A stretch of 63,081 nt of DNA from RGDT01 sp964630925 (GCA_964630925.1 CAZVZK010000052.1:1-63081); one strand, 5' to 3'; shown: positions 8,348 through 18,162, counted from the stretch's first letter. Notes: generated by a model from the letters alone, not told the origin. Numbers and translations are program-made.

Positions 8348-11300
8348 TCACGGCCGTTTCCCCCTCGTAATGCCCAGCCGTGACATCGCCGCCCCCGGCC
8401 CGTCGCGCAGCGGCAGGATCAGCGCCTCCAGCGGCCATGACTTCGCCGTGAACGTCGCCAGCGACCCCGGCAGGTCCGGCCGCTGCGCGCTCCGGCCCGT
8501 GCTGCCCCAGAGCCGATGCCACGCGGCACGCGGCTCCTTTGCGTCCGGCGGGTCGCCCGCCGCCGCGGCGCCGTGGTGCAGGCGCGGGTCGAAGGCGTCA
8601 CGCTCGCTCTGCCACATCAGCACCCCGCGCGACAGGGCGTCGCCCTCATAAGCCAGCAGGCCCGCGCGGCTCGGCTTGCCGGCGAACGGGTTGAGGATGG
8701 CGCAGTCGCGCGTCCGCACCTGCACCGGCATCGACGGCACCACGCCCTCGCCCACGTCGCCCAGCCGCAGCACCGCACGACGGGCCGCGAAGGTGCAGCT
8801 CTCCAGCACCGCCTGCACGTTCGCCCTGCCGGCACACTTCTCGCCCGGCAGGATCGCCAACGCCTCGGCGCCCGACAGCACGGCGCAGTGCCGCATGTGC
8901 AGCCGCACGCCCGCGCCTTCGATCTCCACGCCCGTCCGGTTCGACGTGACCACGCACTCGTTCAGGCTGACGACGGCCGACTTCTCGGGCCCCGTCGTGT
9001 CGCCGGATCCGGACACCGATAGCGCCGCGACGTACCCCTCCGGCGAGGTGACGCGCGGCCCCTCGATGCGCGTCCGGTACAGGCGCATATCGCCGCCACG
9101 CACGCGGACGACTTGCGACAGCTTGATCCCCGAGTCCGGGCAGCGCACCACGCCGTTGATGATCACCAGCCCGCCGCCCTCGACATCGATGAGCGGCCCG
9201 CCAGGGCCGGGGAAGCTCGGCTTCAGGGCGGGCGGGGCCGTCTTCTCGTCGGCCGGAGGCTCGAAGTACAACACCAGCGTGGACCCCTTCACGCGGATCG
9301 GCGCGGTGGCGCGCTCGCCCTTGCCGAACAGGTGCATCACCACGCGCGGGCCGAACGTCGCCCGCGTCTTCATCATCTCCAGGTAGCGGCCCAGGTCGTT
9401 CTCGTCGAGGTTCACCCGCGCCCCGTGGAACATCTCGTCGCCCGGCATGGGGATGTCCGGCGGGCCGTCGTTCATCGGCGCGTCCGGCGCCAGCAGGCCC
9501 GGCTCGAGCGCCAGCGCCAGCCACCCGTCGCGTGCCGGCGGCAGCGCCGACAGGTCGCAGCCCAGCGGCCTGTCGGGGTCCGCCGTCGCCCCGAACGCGG
9601 CCGCGCCCGCCGGCAGGTACGCCGACGCCGGCCGCGTCGCCGGCTCTTCGGCGGGCAATTCCGGCCAGGCATCACGGTGCAGGTGGTCGCCGTTGGACTG
9701 CGGCCACAGGGCCCGCCACTCCTCCAGCGTCCCCGCCGACTTCGTGCCGGCGAGCAGCTTGCCCCAGCCGGCGTACAGGGCGGCGACGGCGCGCCACGCG
9801 ACACCGCCGGCCTCGCCGGACGCCGTGAGCATCTCGCCGCCGACGGCGCCACTGCGGGCCATCAGGCAGTCCCACGCCAGCACGTCCAGGCCCGGCCGAC
9901 GCACGCCGGGCAGCGGCGCCAGGTCGATCAGGCCCTCGGACGCCGTCAACGTCGAGCGGACGACACGCAGGCGGGTCGGCTTCTCGGCGGCCTTGAGACG
10001 CAGCATAGGCCCCAGCCCCGACAGCAGACAGCCGTCGACCAGCACCTCCGCCGCCGGGGCCGCGATGTCCAACCCCGCCAACCCCTGGCCGCGCATCAGG
10101 CAGCGGTCCAGCCGGCAGCGCACGCCCTCGGCCTCGGACGACAGCACGGCGAGCGTCACCAGGGCGCGAGGCCGTCCGGCCAGCGAGAACGCGCAGTCGC
10201 TGAGGCGCAGGTCGCCTCCGGCCACGCGGAAGAAGACGCCCGGATGCGCCAACGTGTCGGGCCAGCGGCACGCCATCTCCACGCCCTCGACGGCGAGCGT
10301 CCCCTGCGATGACAGGAACGTCAGTGTGCCGTCCTTGTCGGGGCCCGGCGTCTTGAGGGCGGCGATGTCCCACACGATCAGCGGGCGGAAGCCCTTGCCG
10401 GCGCGCACGGTCAGCGCCCGGCCGGCGCTGGCGGCCGGCGTCTCGAACAGCGGGCCGTTGTCGTGGATCTCCACCGCGCCCGGCCTGTCGGCGGGCAAGG
10501 CGGCGATGGCCTCGGCGATGCCGCGGTGATACCCCTCCCCGCCGACGCGGCGCACCTTCGCCACGGCCAGCGCCGGCGTCACGGCCTGGGCGGCCCAGGG
10601 CTTCTCGGCCTCGGCACGCAGGGACTGCACCGTCTGCCCCGCCGTCAGGCGGTGCAGCGCCGGCAGTTTCGCCACCACGACGGGCGGCTCCTTGCCCTTC
10701 TCCTTGTCCTTGCCGGGAGGCGGATCCAACGGCGGGCCGTCGGTCTTGTCGCCCTTGCCAGGGTCGAGGCGGACGACAGGCGGCGGCTCGTCGGGCGGCT
10801 TCTTCTCCTCCGGCAGCGTGCGGCCGCGGAAGAGGAAGAACGCGCCGGCGGCGAGCAGCAGGGCCACGGCACCCAGGATGGCGATGAGGGGCTTCCGCGA
10901 GGGGGGCGTGTCGGCGCTGGTCGCGCGGGCGGCATCGTCGTCCGTCTCGTGGGAGGGGCGGGATTTCTTCGCCTTCTTCGTGCCGGAGCGCGGCTTGGAC
11001 TTGGGGCGGGCCGTCGCCTTGCCCTCGAGCGAGAGGAGGTCGGCGATCAGCTCCTCGGGCGTCTGGTGGCGGAAATCGGGGCTCTTGGCGAGCAACTTCT
11101 CGACGACGGCCCAGGTCTCGTCCGAGATGAGCGGGTTCAGCTCGCGGGCGTCGGGCGGCTCGTCGTTCATGATCTTGATAAGGCGCTCGCCCAGCCCGCC
11201 CTCGGGGAAGGGCGGCCGCCCCGTCAGCAGGTGATACCACGTCGAGCCGAGGGAGTACAGGTCGCTGCGCACGTCGGCGAGGGAGGAGTCCTTGGCCTGC

Positions 11301-11884
11301 TCCGGCGCCATGTAATCGACGGTGCCGACGGTGGTGCCGGCGCGGGTGACGCGGAATTCGTCGCCGGAGGTCTCTCGGGCCAGGCCGAAGTCGAGGAGCT
11401 TGACGACGGGCCTGCCGGAGGTGCGGGCGAGGAGGAAGTTGGAGGGCTTGATGTCGCGGTGGACGATGCCGTGCTGGCTGGCGTGGCGGATGGCGCGGGC
11501 GGCCTGGAGGACGATGAGGCGGGCCTCCTCGGGGTCGAGGGTGCCCTTCTTCTCCATGTACTCGTGCAGGTCCACGCCCTCGACCAATTCCATCGCGAAG
11601 TAGAGGGTGCCGCCCGCCTCGCCCAGCTCGTAGAGGGAGACGATGTTCTCGTGGCGGAGGCGGGAGGCGGCGGCGTACTCGCGCTTGAACCGCACGACCA
11701 TGGCCGGCTTGGCGGCCATCTCGGGCGGGAGGATCTTGAGGGCGACCTCCTGGCCGGACTGCGTGTCGAGGGCGCGGTAGATCCGGCCCATGCCGCCGTT
11801 GGCGATGTGCTGGATGACCTCGTACTTGCCGATGCGGACCGGCTTCTTCGCCCCCGGGGCGGAGGGGGGGGATTCGGAGCCCAT
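8348..11884 (-). CDS. Ser/Thr protein kinase with extracytoplasmic beta-helix region
   Basis: 1178 aa. Kinase domain at residues 20-290 with all key elements: glycine loop NGGMGRIY, VALK lysine K50, HRDIKPSN (catalytic D144), DFG D165 and APEQ. A basic linker leads to one membrane helix (about 336-355, ILGAVALLLAAGAFFLF). The large outer part contains two blocks of short beta repeats resembling right-handed parallel beta-helices (about 500-720 and 880-1090). It is inferred to be a PknB-like sensor kinase with a cell-envelope ligand-binding part. A TATAAT box lies 51 bp upstream of the start. Confidence 0.9.
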   Translation of the reverse strand: MGSESPPSAPGAKKPVRIGKYEVIQHIANGGMGRIYRALDTQSGQEVALKILPPEMAAKPAMVVRFKREYAAASRLRHENIVSLYELGEAGGTLYFAMELVEGVDLHEYMEKKGTLDPEEARLIVLQAARAIRHASQHGIVHRDIKPSNFLLARTSGRPVVKLLDFGLARETSGDEFRVTRAGTTVGTVDYMAPEQAKDSSLADVRSDLYSLGSTWYHLLTGRPPFPEGGLGERLIKIMNDEPPDARELNPLISDETWAVVEKLLAKSPDFRHQTPEELIADLLSLEGKATARPKSKPRSGTKKAKKSRPSHETDDDAARATSADTPPSRKPLIAILGAVALLLAAGAFFLFRGRTLPEEKKPPDEPPPVVRLDPGKGDKTDGPPLDPPPGKDKEKGKEPPVVVAKLPALHRLTAGQTVQSLRAEAEKPWAAQAVTPALAVAKVRRVGGEGYHRGIAEAIAALPADRPGAVEIHDNGPLFETPAASAGRALTVRAGKGFRPLIVWDIAALKTPGPDKDGTLTFLSSQGTLAVEGVEMACRWPDTLAHPGVFFRVAGGDLRLSDCAFSLAGRPRALVTLAVLSSEAEGVRCRLDRCLMRGQGLAGLDIAAPAAEVLVDGCLLSGLGPMLRLKAAEKPTRLRVVRSTLTASEGLIDLAPLPGVRRPGLDVLAWDCLMARSGAVGGEMLTASGEAGGVAWRAVAALYAGWGKLLAGTKSAGTLEEWRALWPQSNGDHLHRDAWPELPAEEPATRPASAYLPAGAAAFGATADPDRPLGCDLSALPPARDGWLALALEPGLLAPDAPMNDGPPDIPMPGDEMFHGARVNLDENDLGRYLEMMKTRATFGPRVVMHLFGKGERATAPIRVKGSTLVLYFEPPADEKTAPPALKPSFPGPGGPLIDVEGGGLVIINGVVRCPDSGIKLSQVVRVRGGDMRLYRTRIEGPRVTSPEGYVAALSVSGSGDTTGPEKSAVVSLNECVVTSNRTGVEIEGAGVRLHMRHCAVLSGAEALAILPGEKCAGRANVQAVLESCTFAARRAVLRLGDVGEGVVPSMPVQVRTRDCAILNPFAGKPSRAGLLAYEGDALSRGVLMWQSERDAFDPRLHHGAAAAGDPPDAKEPRAAWHRLWGSTGRSAQRPDLPGSLATFTAKSWPLEALILPLRDGPGAAMSRLGITRGKRP

Positions 11885-11934
11885 CAGGTCGCCCTCGCGG
11901 CGATCGGGAGAGTAGCACCTTGCCCGATGGAGCG

Positions 11935-11940
11935 ATTATA
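11935..11940 (-). promoter_or_regulatory. Candidate -10 box for the kinase gene
   Basis: Read on the minus strand this is a perfect TATAAT, 51 bp before the kinase start codon, in an otherwise strongly GC-rich context. I find no convincing -35 hexamer at 16-18 bp, so an activator or a weak -35 is possible. Confidence 0.5.
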
Positions 11941-12080
11941 CCACCCGGGCCGCGCCGAGTTGAGCCGAAGATTTGATGAGAGCCAGAAGCGGGGCGCGCG
12001 CCAGGCCGCCCCGTCGGGCTCCGCCGGGCGAGGCGCACGCCTCAACACGCCCCAACCCAACACCGGCGATCATCGGGCCC

Positions 12081-14663
12081 TCACCGCCCAAGGCGCTTCA
12101 GGGCGGCCCGCGCCTCCGTCGTCAGGTGGGCGCCGGGGGCGCCGTCGGCCAGGCCCTGCAGCAGGGCGCGGGAGGACGGCGTGTCCATCCATTCGAGGGC
12201 GACGACGGCACGCTGATGCCGCCTGCCCTCCGCGGAAGACCCGTCGCACTTCTTCAACAGGCGCAGCACGCGGGCCCGCACCTCCAGGTCGGGGCCGCCC
12301 TCAAGGGCCTTCTGGAGGACGTGCGCGACGCCCTCCCCCATCATCTCCAGGGCGCGTTCCGCCCTGTCGCGCACGTCGAACTCGTCGCTGTTGAGCTGGG
12401 CGATCAGCTTGTTTGCGGTGTCAGCGTCGCCGGCCTTGACGGGGGAGATGCGCCCCTTGAGGAGCGCGGCGGCCTGCTCCGGGGCGTCGGCCATCCTGCC
12501 GATGGCCGCGTAGGCGTCCTTCGCGTTGCCGGCCAGGGCGGGCCACCAGGCGTCGCGCTCGGCGGCTGTGGGCGCCTTGGCCTTCCTCCGCGGCGGGATC
12601 CGCGGCGCCTCCCAGATCAGGACGCAGTGGTCCCTGCCGCCCGTGGCGATGCGTCTGCCGTCCGGGCTGAAGGCCACGCACTCGGGCGAGATCGGCAGGG
12701 CGCCGGCCTTCTCGCCGGTGAGGGCGTCCCAGATGTCGAGGCCGGAGCCGTAGCCGACGCGCAGGTGGCCGCTCCTGCCGGGGGCGCCGGCGGCGAGGAG
12801 TCGGCCGCTGGGGGAGAAGGCGAGGAGGCGCGTGACGGAGGGCGACACGGTGCGGACCTCCTCGCCGCTGACACGCTCCCAGAGGCGGACCTGGTCGGAG
12901 CCGTAGGAGGGGCGGATGCCCTGGAGCTCGGAGATCTGGCTGGAGGCGATGAGGCGGGCGTCGGGGGAGAAGGCGGCGGCCTCGCAGCGGACGCTGCCGC
13001 CGCGGGCGTCCTTGATCTTGAAGGCGTTCGCCGGCGTGCCGCCGGGGACGGCCCAGAGGAAGATGCTCTCGGGGGCCTCGTCGAAGCGGAACTCGCCGTT
13101 GGCGCTCAGGGCGTGCGTGCCGCCGGGGGCCAGGGCCATGACGGCACCCGCGCCGGTCTTGAAGCGTGTCACCTCCTTGCCGCCCGACACCGCCCGGCCC
13201 AGCACCTCGGGCGCGGGGCCGCCCATGAACAACACCTTCCCGTCGGGCGAGAAGACGAGGGACGTGGCGCCTTTCGCGGGGCCTTCGGATTCGCCGACGT
13301 GCTTGCCGTCGGCGGCGCGGGATAGTCGCACGGGGCCTGCCTTGCCGGCGGACGCCACGAGAGTGCCGTCGGGGGACAATGCGACGGCGGTGACCGGCGT
13401 CTTGTGGGTCGCGAGGACGCGAAGGTGCTTCCCCGTGCCGGCGTCCCAAAGGCGGACGGTGCGGTCGAGGCTGCCTGAGGCCAGCGTCTTGCCGTCGGGG
13501 GAATAGGCGAGGCAGGTGACGGCGGCGTCGTGGCCGTCGGGGCGGGGCATGCGCTCGCCGGTGGCGGCGTTCCAGACGACCACGCGGGGGGCGGAGTCCC
13601 AGCCGCCCTCGACGGCGGCGACGGTGCGCCCGTCGGCGGAGATGCCGAGGAGCTGGAAGTCGGTGCTGACGAGGCGGCCTTCGAGGCCGCGGGCCTTTGT
13701 GCCCTTGGCGGCGTCCCAGAGGGCGGCGCGGCCCTCCTCGTCGATGGCGACGATGGCCTTGCCGTCGGCGGTGAAGGCGAAGACGCCGGACTTCACGGGG
13801 ATGGTGCAGCGGGCGGTTCCGGAGGGCAGATGGCGGACGCGGATCGCGGCGTCCTCCTGGATGGCGACGGTCTCGCCGTCGGGGGACAGGGCGACGGCAT
13901 TGGGCGCTCGCGTCTTGGCCTCGCCGACGATCTTGCCGGAGGCCACGTCGATGCAGGCGACGGCGACATCGCAATTGTTGTCGAAGCCGATGGAGTCGGC
14001 GGAGACCGTGGAGGGGATGACCGACCGCAGGAGGAGGCGTTTGCCGCCGGGGCCGAAGGCGATGGCCTTGCATGCGGCGCCCCGCCCAGTGAGGGTGGCC
14101 GCCACCTTCCCCGTCTTCGCATCCCAGACGACGACGGGGGAGTGCTTGAGGTACTTCTGTGGCTGGGCGGCGATGCGCGTGCCGTCGGGGGAGACGGCGA
14201 CGGCGGACTCCCCCAGACGCTCGGCCTCGATGGACGTGCCGGCCTTGCCCGTGCGGGCGTCGATGATCTTGATGCCGTGCCAGCCCGTGAAGACGAGGCC
14301 CTTGCCGTCGGGGGTGAATTGCATGCGGCGGCCCGAGACGCCCTCCAGGTCGAGCCGGCGGGCGGCCGTGCCCGTGGCGGCGTCCATGAATTCGACCCGC
14401 GTGCGGCCGCCATCGTCCTCCGTGGACGTGGCGACGGTCTTCCCGTCCGGCGCGAAGGCGGGCGCGGGTGTCTCGGAGCGCCAGAACCGCCGTGATGACC
14501 GCTCGCCGTCCCGGTCCCACGTGTGGAAACGCGTTGTGCCGAGGCGGGCGACGGCGCCGGCGGGGAGCGGGTCGCCGTTGATGTCGAGTCGTGGCGGTGG
14601 AGGTGCGGCGGCGTTGACGAGGGCCAGCGGGGCGAGGAGCAGCAGGCCGAAGACGTGTCGCAT
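12081..14663 (-). CDS. Large exported WD40-repeat protein
   Basis: 860 aa from ATG 14663, chosen because GGAGGG lies 7 nt upstream and a clean signal peptide follows (MRHVFGLLLLAPLALVNAAA). Residues about 50-690 consist of some fourteen WD40-type blades with the recurring 'FSPDGK.LA.G' motif, enough for two propellers. The C-terminal 150 residues are helical and HEAT-like (LNSDEFDVRDRAERALEMMG). Planctomycetes encode many such WD40 proteins; a scaffold role outside the cytoplasm is inferred. Promoter-like elements lie directly upstream. Confidence 0.85.
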   Translation of the reverse strand: MRHVFGLLLLAPLALVNAAAPPPPRLDINGDPLPAGAVARLGTTRFHTWDRDGERSSRRFWRSETPAPAFAPDGKTVATSTEDDGGRTRVEFMDAATGTAARRLDLEGVSGRRMQFTPDGKGLVFTGWHGIKIIDARTGKAGTSIEAERLGESAVAVSPDGTRIAAQPQKYLKHSPVVVWDAKTGKVAATLTGRGAACKAIAFGPGGKRLLLRSVIPSTVSADSIGFDNNCDVAVACIDVASGKIVGEAKTRAPNAVALSPDGETVAIQEDAAIRVRHLPSGTARCTIPVKSGVFAFTADGKAIVAIDEEGRAALWDAAKGTKARGLEGRLVSTDFQLLGISADGRTVAAVEGGWDSAPRVVVWNAATGERMPRPDGHDAAVTCLAYSPDGKTLASGSLDRTVRLWDAGTGKHLRVLATHKTPVTAVALSPDGTLVASAGKAGPVRLSRAADGKHVGESEGPAKGATSLVFSPDGKVLFMGGPAPEVLGRAVSGGKEVTRFKTGAGAVMALAPGGTHALSANGEFRFDEAPESIFLWAVPGGTPANAFKIKDARGGSVRCEAAAFSPDARLIASSQISELQGIRPSYGSDQVRLWERVSGEEVRTVSPSVTRLLAFSPSGRLLAAGAPGRSGHLRVGYGSGLDIWDALTGEKAGALPISPECVAFSPDGRRIATGGRDHCVLIWEAPRIPPRRKAKAPTAAERDAWWPALAGNAKDAYAAIGRMADAPEQAAALLKGRISPVKAGDADTANKLIAQLNSDEFDVRDRAERALEMMGEGVAHVLQKALEGGPDLEVRARVLRLLKKCDGSSAEGRRHQRAVVALEWMDTPSSRALLQGLADGAPGAHLTTEARAALKRLGR

Positions 14664-14706
14664 GACGGCTCCCTCCGTGTGCGGAGGATCGGGTCGGGCC
14701 ACACCG

Positions 14707-14736
14707 ATTCTAGCGGGTGGCCCTGCCGTCGAGCAA
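14707..14736 (-). promoter_or_regulatory. Candidate promoter of the WD40 gene
   Basis: On the minus strand, TTGCTC (14731-14736) and TAGAAT (14707-14712) are separated by 18 bp, resembling a sigma-70-type promoter. The implied start site leaves a 5' leader of about 35 nt before the gene start at 14663. Confidence 0.45.
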
Positions 14737-14791
14737 CGATCTTGTTACACGCGGCCACGGGGCCGATCGTCTGGAAGCGGTGACGCGGCGA

Positions 14792-15802
14792 TCACTTCTT
14801 CTTCGACTTGCCCTTCTGCCGTGCGCGCTGCTCCTCGGGGTCGGTGACGGGCAGGGGCGGCTCCCAGAAGACGCCCTCGCGGTGGCCCTCCTTGATGTGT
14901 CGCCAGGCGTCGCCCAGGTCCGGCTCGTGCGCCTTCTTGCCCTTCTCCAGCGTCCCCAGGAGGGCCTCCTCCGTCGCGTCCGCCGGGGCGTGCGCCAGGG
15001 CCTTGCCCGACGTGCCGTAGCGGGCCGGCTGCACCACCGTCAGGCCGGGCTTCGCCCCGGTGATGCCCTTGAGGTCGGCCTCCGGGCCTGACGCCCAGAT
15101 GAACTGGCCGACGACGCCCGGCCTCCACGCCAACCTCGCCGCCTTCGCCTCCAGGGCCTTGCGGGCCTCGGCGCTGGGGGCGGATAGCACCACGAGCGGC
15201 ACGTTGTCGCACGCGGCAACGTTGACGGCGAGTTTGAGGTTGGCGGCGAGCGGCAGGGCGGAGAGGTCGGCCTTGCCGGGGTGGTCGGAGGCGAAGCGGT
15301 CCAGTGCGGCGGCGAGTTTGCCGGCGTCCGGGGCGACGGCGTGCGGGCCGCGCCCGGAGCGGGCCAGGGGCGTCTTGCCGTCGGGGGCGAGGATGGCGAA
15401 GACGGAGTTCTCCAGCTCGCCCGAGCGGGTGCGGAGGAGGGACTTGAGCAGGGCCGCCTCCTTCTCGTCCTCGTAGGTGGCGAGGCGGACGCAGACGAAG
15501 GAACGGGAGGCCTTGATGACGGCGGCGGCGGACAGGAAACTCCTGTCCATGTTCTGCTTGCCCGGTCACCAGATGCCGGAGACGCCGGCGCAGTGCGGGG
15601 CGGCGGAGACAAGGAGGATCGGCCTGCCGGTGCGGGCGGCCTCGGCCCTGGCCGACTCCCAGGTGGCGAACCACTGGACGCCGCCGTCGTCGGGCGGCGC
15701 GGCGCGTTTGCCGCCGACCTTGGGCGGCTGCGACTGGACGTAGGCGACGAGGCCGACGATGGCGAAGACGAGCGCGAGGGCGCCGAGGAGGAGGCGTTTC
15801 AT
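14792..15802 (-). CDS. Thioredoxin-like membrane-anchored protein with in-frame UGA (possible selenoprotein)
   Basis: Two pieces in one frame are separated by a single UGA (15566-15568). Part 1 (78 codons) has an N-terminal signal or anchor (LLLGALALVFAIVGLVAY) and a thioredoxin-like opening (RPILLVSAAPHC, C71). Part 2 continues without gap (PGKQNMDRSFL, then VCVRLATYEDE, FAILAPDGK), giving 336 residues if UGA is read. A 7-bp hairpin with a 5-nt loop starts 17 nt after the UGA and fits the bacterial SECIS layout. Alternatives are a nonsense mutation, a sequencing error, or internal initiation at the downstream ATG (15550), which has no clear ribosome-binding site. Confidence 0.6.
15530..15548 (-). 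promoter_or_regulatory. SECIS-like hairpin after in-frame UGA
   Basis: On the coding (minus) strand GGACAGG pairs perfectly with CCTGTCC around the loop AGTTT. The stem begins 18 nt and the loop 25 nt after the UGA. Bacterial SECIS elements are described as having a short apical loop with G in its first two positions about 16-37 nt after the UGA; this element meets those rules. Chance hairpins are common in such GC-rich DNA, so this is suggestive only. Confidence 0.4.
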
Positions 15803-15852
15803 GGGCCCGATCCGGGGGTGATGGTGTCAGGGGCCATGATACGGCGGACGCA

Positions 15853-15881
15853 TGGACCGCACCAGGGCCTGATTGTATACT
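15853..15881 (+). promoter_or_regulatory. Candidate promoter of the small LRR gene
   Basis: TGGACC (15853-15858) and TATACT (15876-15881) are separated by 17 bp. The start codon at 15925 is preceded by AAGGAGGGG. The implied leader is about 37 nt. Confidence 0.5.
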
Positions 15882-15924
15882 GCCGGGCCACGCGGGGTCT
15901 GGGACACCGCAAGGAGGGGCGATC

Positions 15925-16467
15925 ATGGTGAGGGCGTGTGTGATCGTGGCGGCCCTGCTCGTGGCCGGCGTGGCGCGTGCGGACGAGGCGGCGGCCCGCA
16001 AACGCGTGTGCGAGCTGGGCGGGCGTGTCGTCGTCCGCCCGAACGGCGACGTGTGGGTGGAGCTGGGCGGGACGAGGGCGGGCGACGACGACCTGGCCGG
16101 CCTGGGCGAGATCGGCCGCCTGCGCCTCATCGACCTCAACAGCACGCGGGTGACCGACGCCGGGATGAAGGTGCTGGGGCGCCTGCGTGGGGTCGAGACG
16201 CTGTGGATGCCGAACACGGCGATCACGGACGCGGGGCTGAAGGAGCTGGCCGGCCTCACGGGCCTGAGGATGGTCGAGGCCCGCGGCACGAAGGTGACGG
16301 CGGCCGGGGCCTGGGGGCTGCAGAAGTCCCTGCCGCGCTGCGACGTCACGTTCACGCGGCCGAAGGTGATCCTCCGGGCCCCGGCGGTGCCGGGGCCGGC
16401 CGTGACGCCCGAACGCCCGCCGGCCCTGCGCATCCGCCCGGCACCGCCACACCCCGACATCGAGTGA
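15925..16467 (+). CDS. Short exported leucine-rich repeat protein
   Basis: 180 aa with a clear signal peptide (VRACVIVAALLVAGVARA). Residues about 55-145 contain three to four LRR units of the planctomycete 'TDAGL..L..L..L..L.L..T.vTD' type (STRVTDAGMKVLGRLRGVET). The C-terminal 40 residues are Pro-rich and probably unstructured. AAGGAGGGG 5 nt before ATG 15925 fixes the start. It is a likely periplasmic or surface binding protein; the partner is unknown. It ends 12 bp from the converging minus-strand gene. Confidence 0.75.
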   Translation: MVRACVIVAALLVAGVARADEAAARKRVCELGGRVVVRPNGDVWVELGGTRAGDDDLAGLGEIGRLRLIDLNSTRVTDAGMKVLGRLRGVETLWMPNTAITDAGLKELAGLTGLRMVEARGTKVTAAGAWGLQKSLPRCDVTFTRPKVILRAPAVPGPAVTPERPPALRIRPAPPHPDIE

Positions 16468-16479
16468 TCCGGCGGCAGG

Positions 16480-17340
16480 TCACCCCTTCGGCTTCTTGAC
16501 GCCGCTGAGCGGGTGCGACGTGACCGCCTCCCACGCCAGCTCTTGCAGGAGCCGGTTGAGCTTCTCCTTGTCCTCGATCCTGGCGCCCGCCAGGGCCGAC
16601 GGGACCGGCAGGCCCACGGGCGAGGTGCGGTAGACCGCGGCGTAGTGGCAGTAGCCGACGAGGACGCGCAGCGGCGGCGTGGCGTGGCCGATGGCGTCGG
16701 TGAACAGGTCGCTCTGCTTCTTCAGGCCGGGCGCCTTCCCGTCGATGATCAACTTGCGCAAGGCGACGACGGCCTGGCCCACCGGGACGACGAACATCAC
16801 CTCCTTGCCGAGCTTCTTGTTCACGGCGGCGGCGACCTCGTCCAGGCTCTTGAGGTACTTGTCGTGCATCTCCTTGAGGTCGGCCGCCGTGGGGGCGTCG
16901 TGATCGACCGTCTTGGGGCGCTTCTTGAACGTGGTGTCGTAGGTGTCGAAAGGCAGCCAATTCTGCTGGATGGTGACGCGGATCTTCGGGTTGTGTTTGA
17001 GGGCGAGGGCGGCGAAGTTCTCGATGCCGGCGTCGGGCGGGTAGATGGGGGAGAGGGTTAGCACGTCGATCTCGCCCGTCGTCAGGGCGGCCTTCGGCTT
17101 GTTCAAGTCGCCGTCCTTGTCCCAGTGCTGGATGACGCGCGACCCGCCGATGGACGACAGCCCGGCCATCTTGTGGCCCTTGATGCCGGCGCCCTTGGCC
17201 ATCTCCGTGAGGAGTGCGGGGACGAAGACGTGGAAGCTGTGACCGCAGGTGTAGACGCGCAGGCCGGCGGGCCTGTCGTCGGCGGCGCGGGCGGCGACGG
17301 CGATCAGGGCGAGCGCGAGGAGGGGCAGGCGGACACGCAT
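16480..17340 (-). CDS. Exported protein, SGNH-hydrolase-like
   Basis: 286 aa with signal peptide (RLPLLALALIAVAARA). After the signal the sequence YTCGHSFHVFVP resembles block I of the SGNH fold (GxS), followed by a Gly-rich strand (GLSSIGGSRVIQHWD) and an Asn in QQNWLPFD. The C-terminal HYAAVYRTSPVGLP may supply the His. Planctomycetes have many exported proteins of this general type, but the catalytic Asp/His pair is not obvious, so enzyme activity is uncertain. Monocistronic; the start ATG at 17340 lies 75 bp from the next minus-strand gene. Confidence 0.6.
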   Translation of the reverse strand: MRVRLPLLALALIAVAARAADDRPAGLRVYTCGHSFHVFVPALLTEMAKGAGIKGHKMAGLSSIGGSRVIQHWDKDGDLNKPKAALTTGEIDVLTLSPIYPPDAGIENFAALALKHNPKIRVTIQQNWLPFDTYDTTFKKRPKTVDHDAPTAADLKEMHDKYLKSLDEVAAAVNKKLGKEVMFVVPVGQAVVALRKLIIDGKAPGLKKQSDLFTDAIGHATPPLRVLVGYCHYAAVYRTSPVGLPVPSALAGARIEDKEKLNRLLQELAWEAVTSHPLSGVKKPKG

Positions 17341-17415
17341 GGCGGGGCTCCGGGGGTGGGGGTGGCGATGAGGCCATCATGGGCGGCACGCGGCGGGAGG
17401 CAAGGGCGCCCCCGC

Positions 17416-18162
17416 TCACCGCAGCATCTCCTCGGCCCCCTCCGGCCAGGCGTCCCGTGGCTCGTACCCCAGCCGCCGCGCCGTGGCCCTGTCGTACATG
17501 GCCTCTCCTTGCACCCGGCTGAGTGCGTAGGTGATGTGGAACCGTCCGTCCAGGGGCGCGGCGGCGGCGCAGGCGAAGAACCGCCCGGCGTCGCCGGGGC
17601 TGAGGTACACCGCCTGCGCCCACCCGCTCGCGGCGATCTCCCGCGCCTGCTCCGGGGTCCGCGGGCACCAGCCCAGCCGTACCGCGATCACCGTGGCGCC
17701 GTCGGCCCCGGACACCATGCGGCCCGCCGCCTCCAGGAAGACCTTCGCCGCCGCGTACCACCCGCGCGGCGTCGGGTGCGACTCCTCGGTGATCGGCATC
17801 GGCCCGCGCATCCGCTGCCACCACACCACCTGCCCCGTGCTGGCCAGGACGTAGCGCCGCACCCCAGCCGCCCGCGCCGCCTCGATCACCTCATGCACGC
17901 CGATGAGGTTGTTGGGCAAGATCTTGGTGTGGAAATCATCATCGTCCGGCGTCGCCGCCAGGTGGATCAGCGTGCCCACACCGGCCATCGCCTCCTTCAA
18001 CAACTCCACGTCGGTGATGCTGCCCACGAGGGACTCGACGCCCGGCGTCGGCACGACATCCAGGCCGCGCACCGTCACGCCCTGGGCGGACAGCTCGTTG
18101 ACGACGGCCCGCCCGATGCGCCCAGCCGACCCGGTGACGAGGACGGTTGCCGATCCGGCCAT
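17416..18162 (-). CDS. NAD-dependent epimerase/dehydratase (extended SDR)
   Basis: 248 aa from the ATG at 18162 (MAGSATVLVTG), which has GGAG 9 nt upstream; an ATG five codons earlier (18177) is possible. The Rossmann motif is GSAGRIG (TGxxGxxG variant) and the active site is YxxxK (GWYAAAKVFLE) with Ser in LASTGQV. The short C-terminus suggests a nucleoside-diphosphate-sugar epimerase relative or an uronate-dehydrogenase-like enzyme; the substrate cannot be told. It is divergent from the metallophosphoesterase, sharing a 58-bp spacer. Confidence 0.8.
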   Translation of the reverse strand: MAGSATVLVTGSAGRIGRAVVNELSAQGVTVRGLDVVPTPGVESLVGSITDVELLKEAMAGVGTLIHLAATPDDDDFHTKILPNNLIGVHEVIEAARAAGVRRYVLASTGQVVWWQRMRGPMPITEESHPTPRGWYAAAKVFLEAAGRMVSGADGATVIAVRLGWCPRTPEQAREIAASGWAQAVYLSPGDAGRFFACAAAAPLDGRFHITYALSRVQGEAMYDRATARRLGYEPRDAWPEGAEEMLR

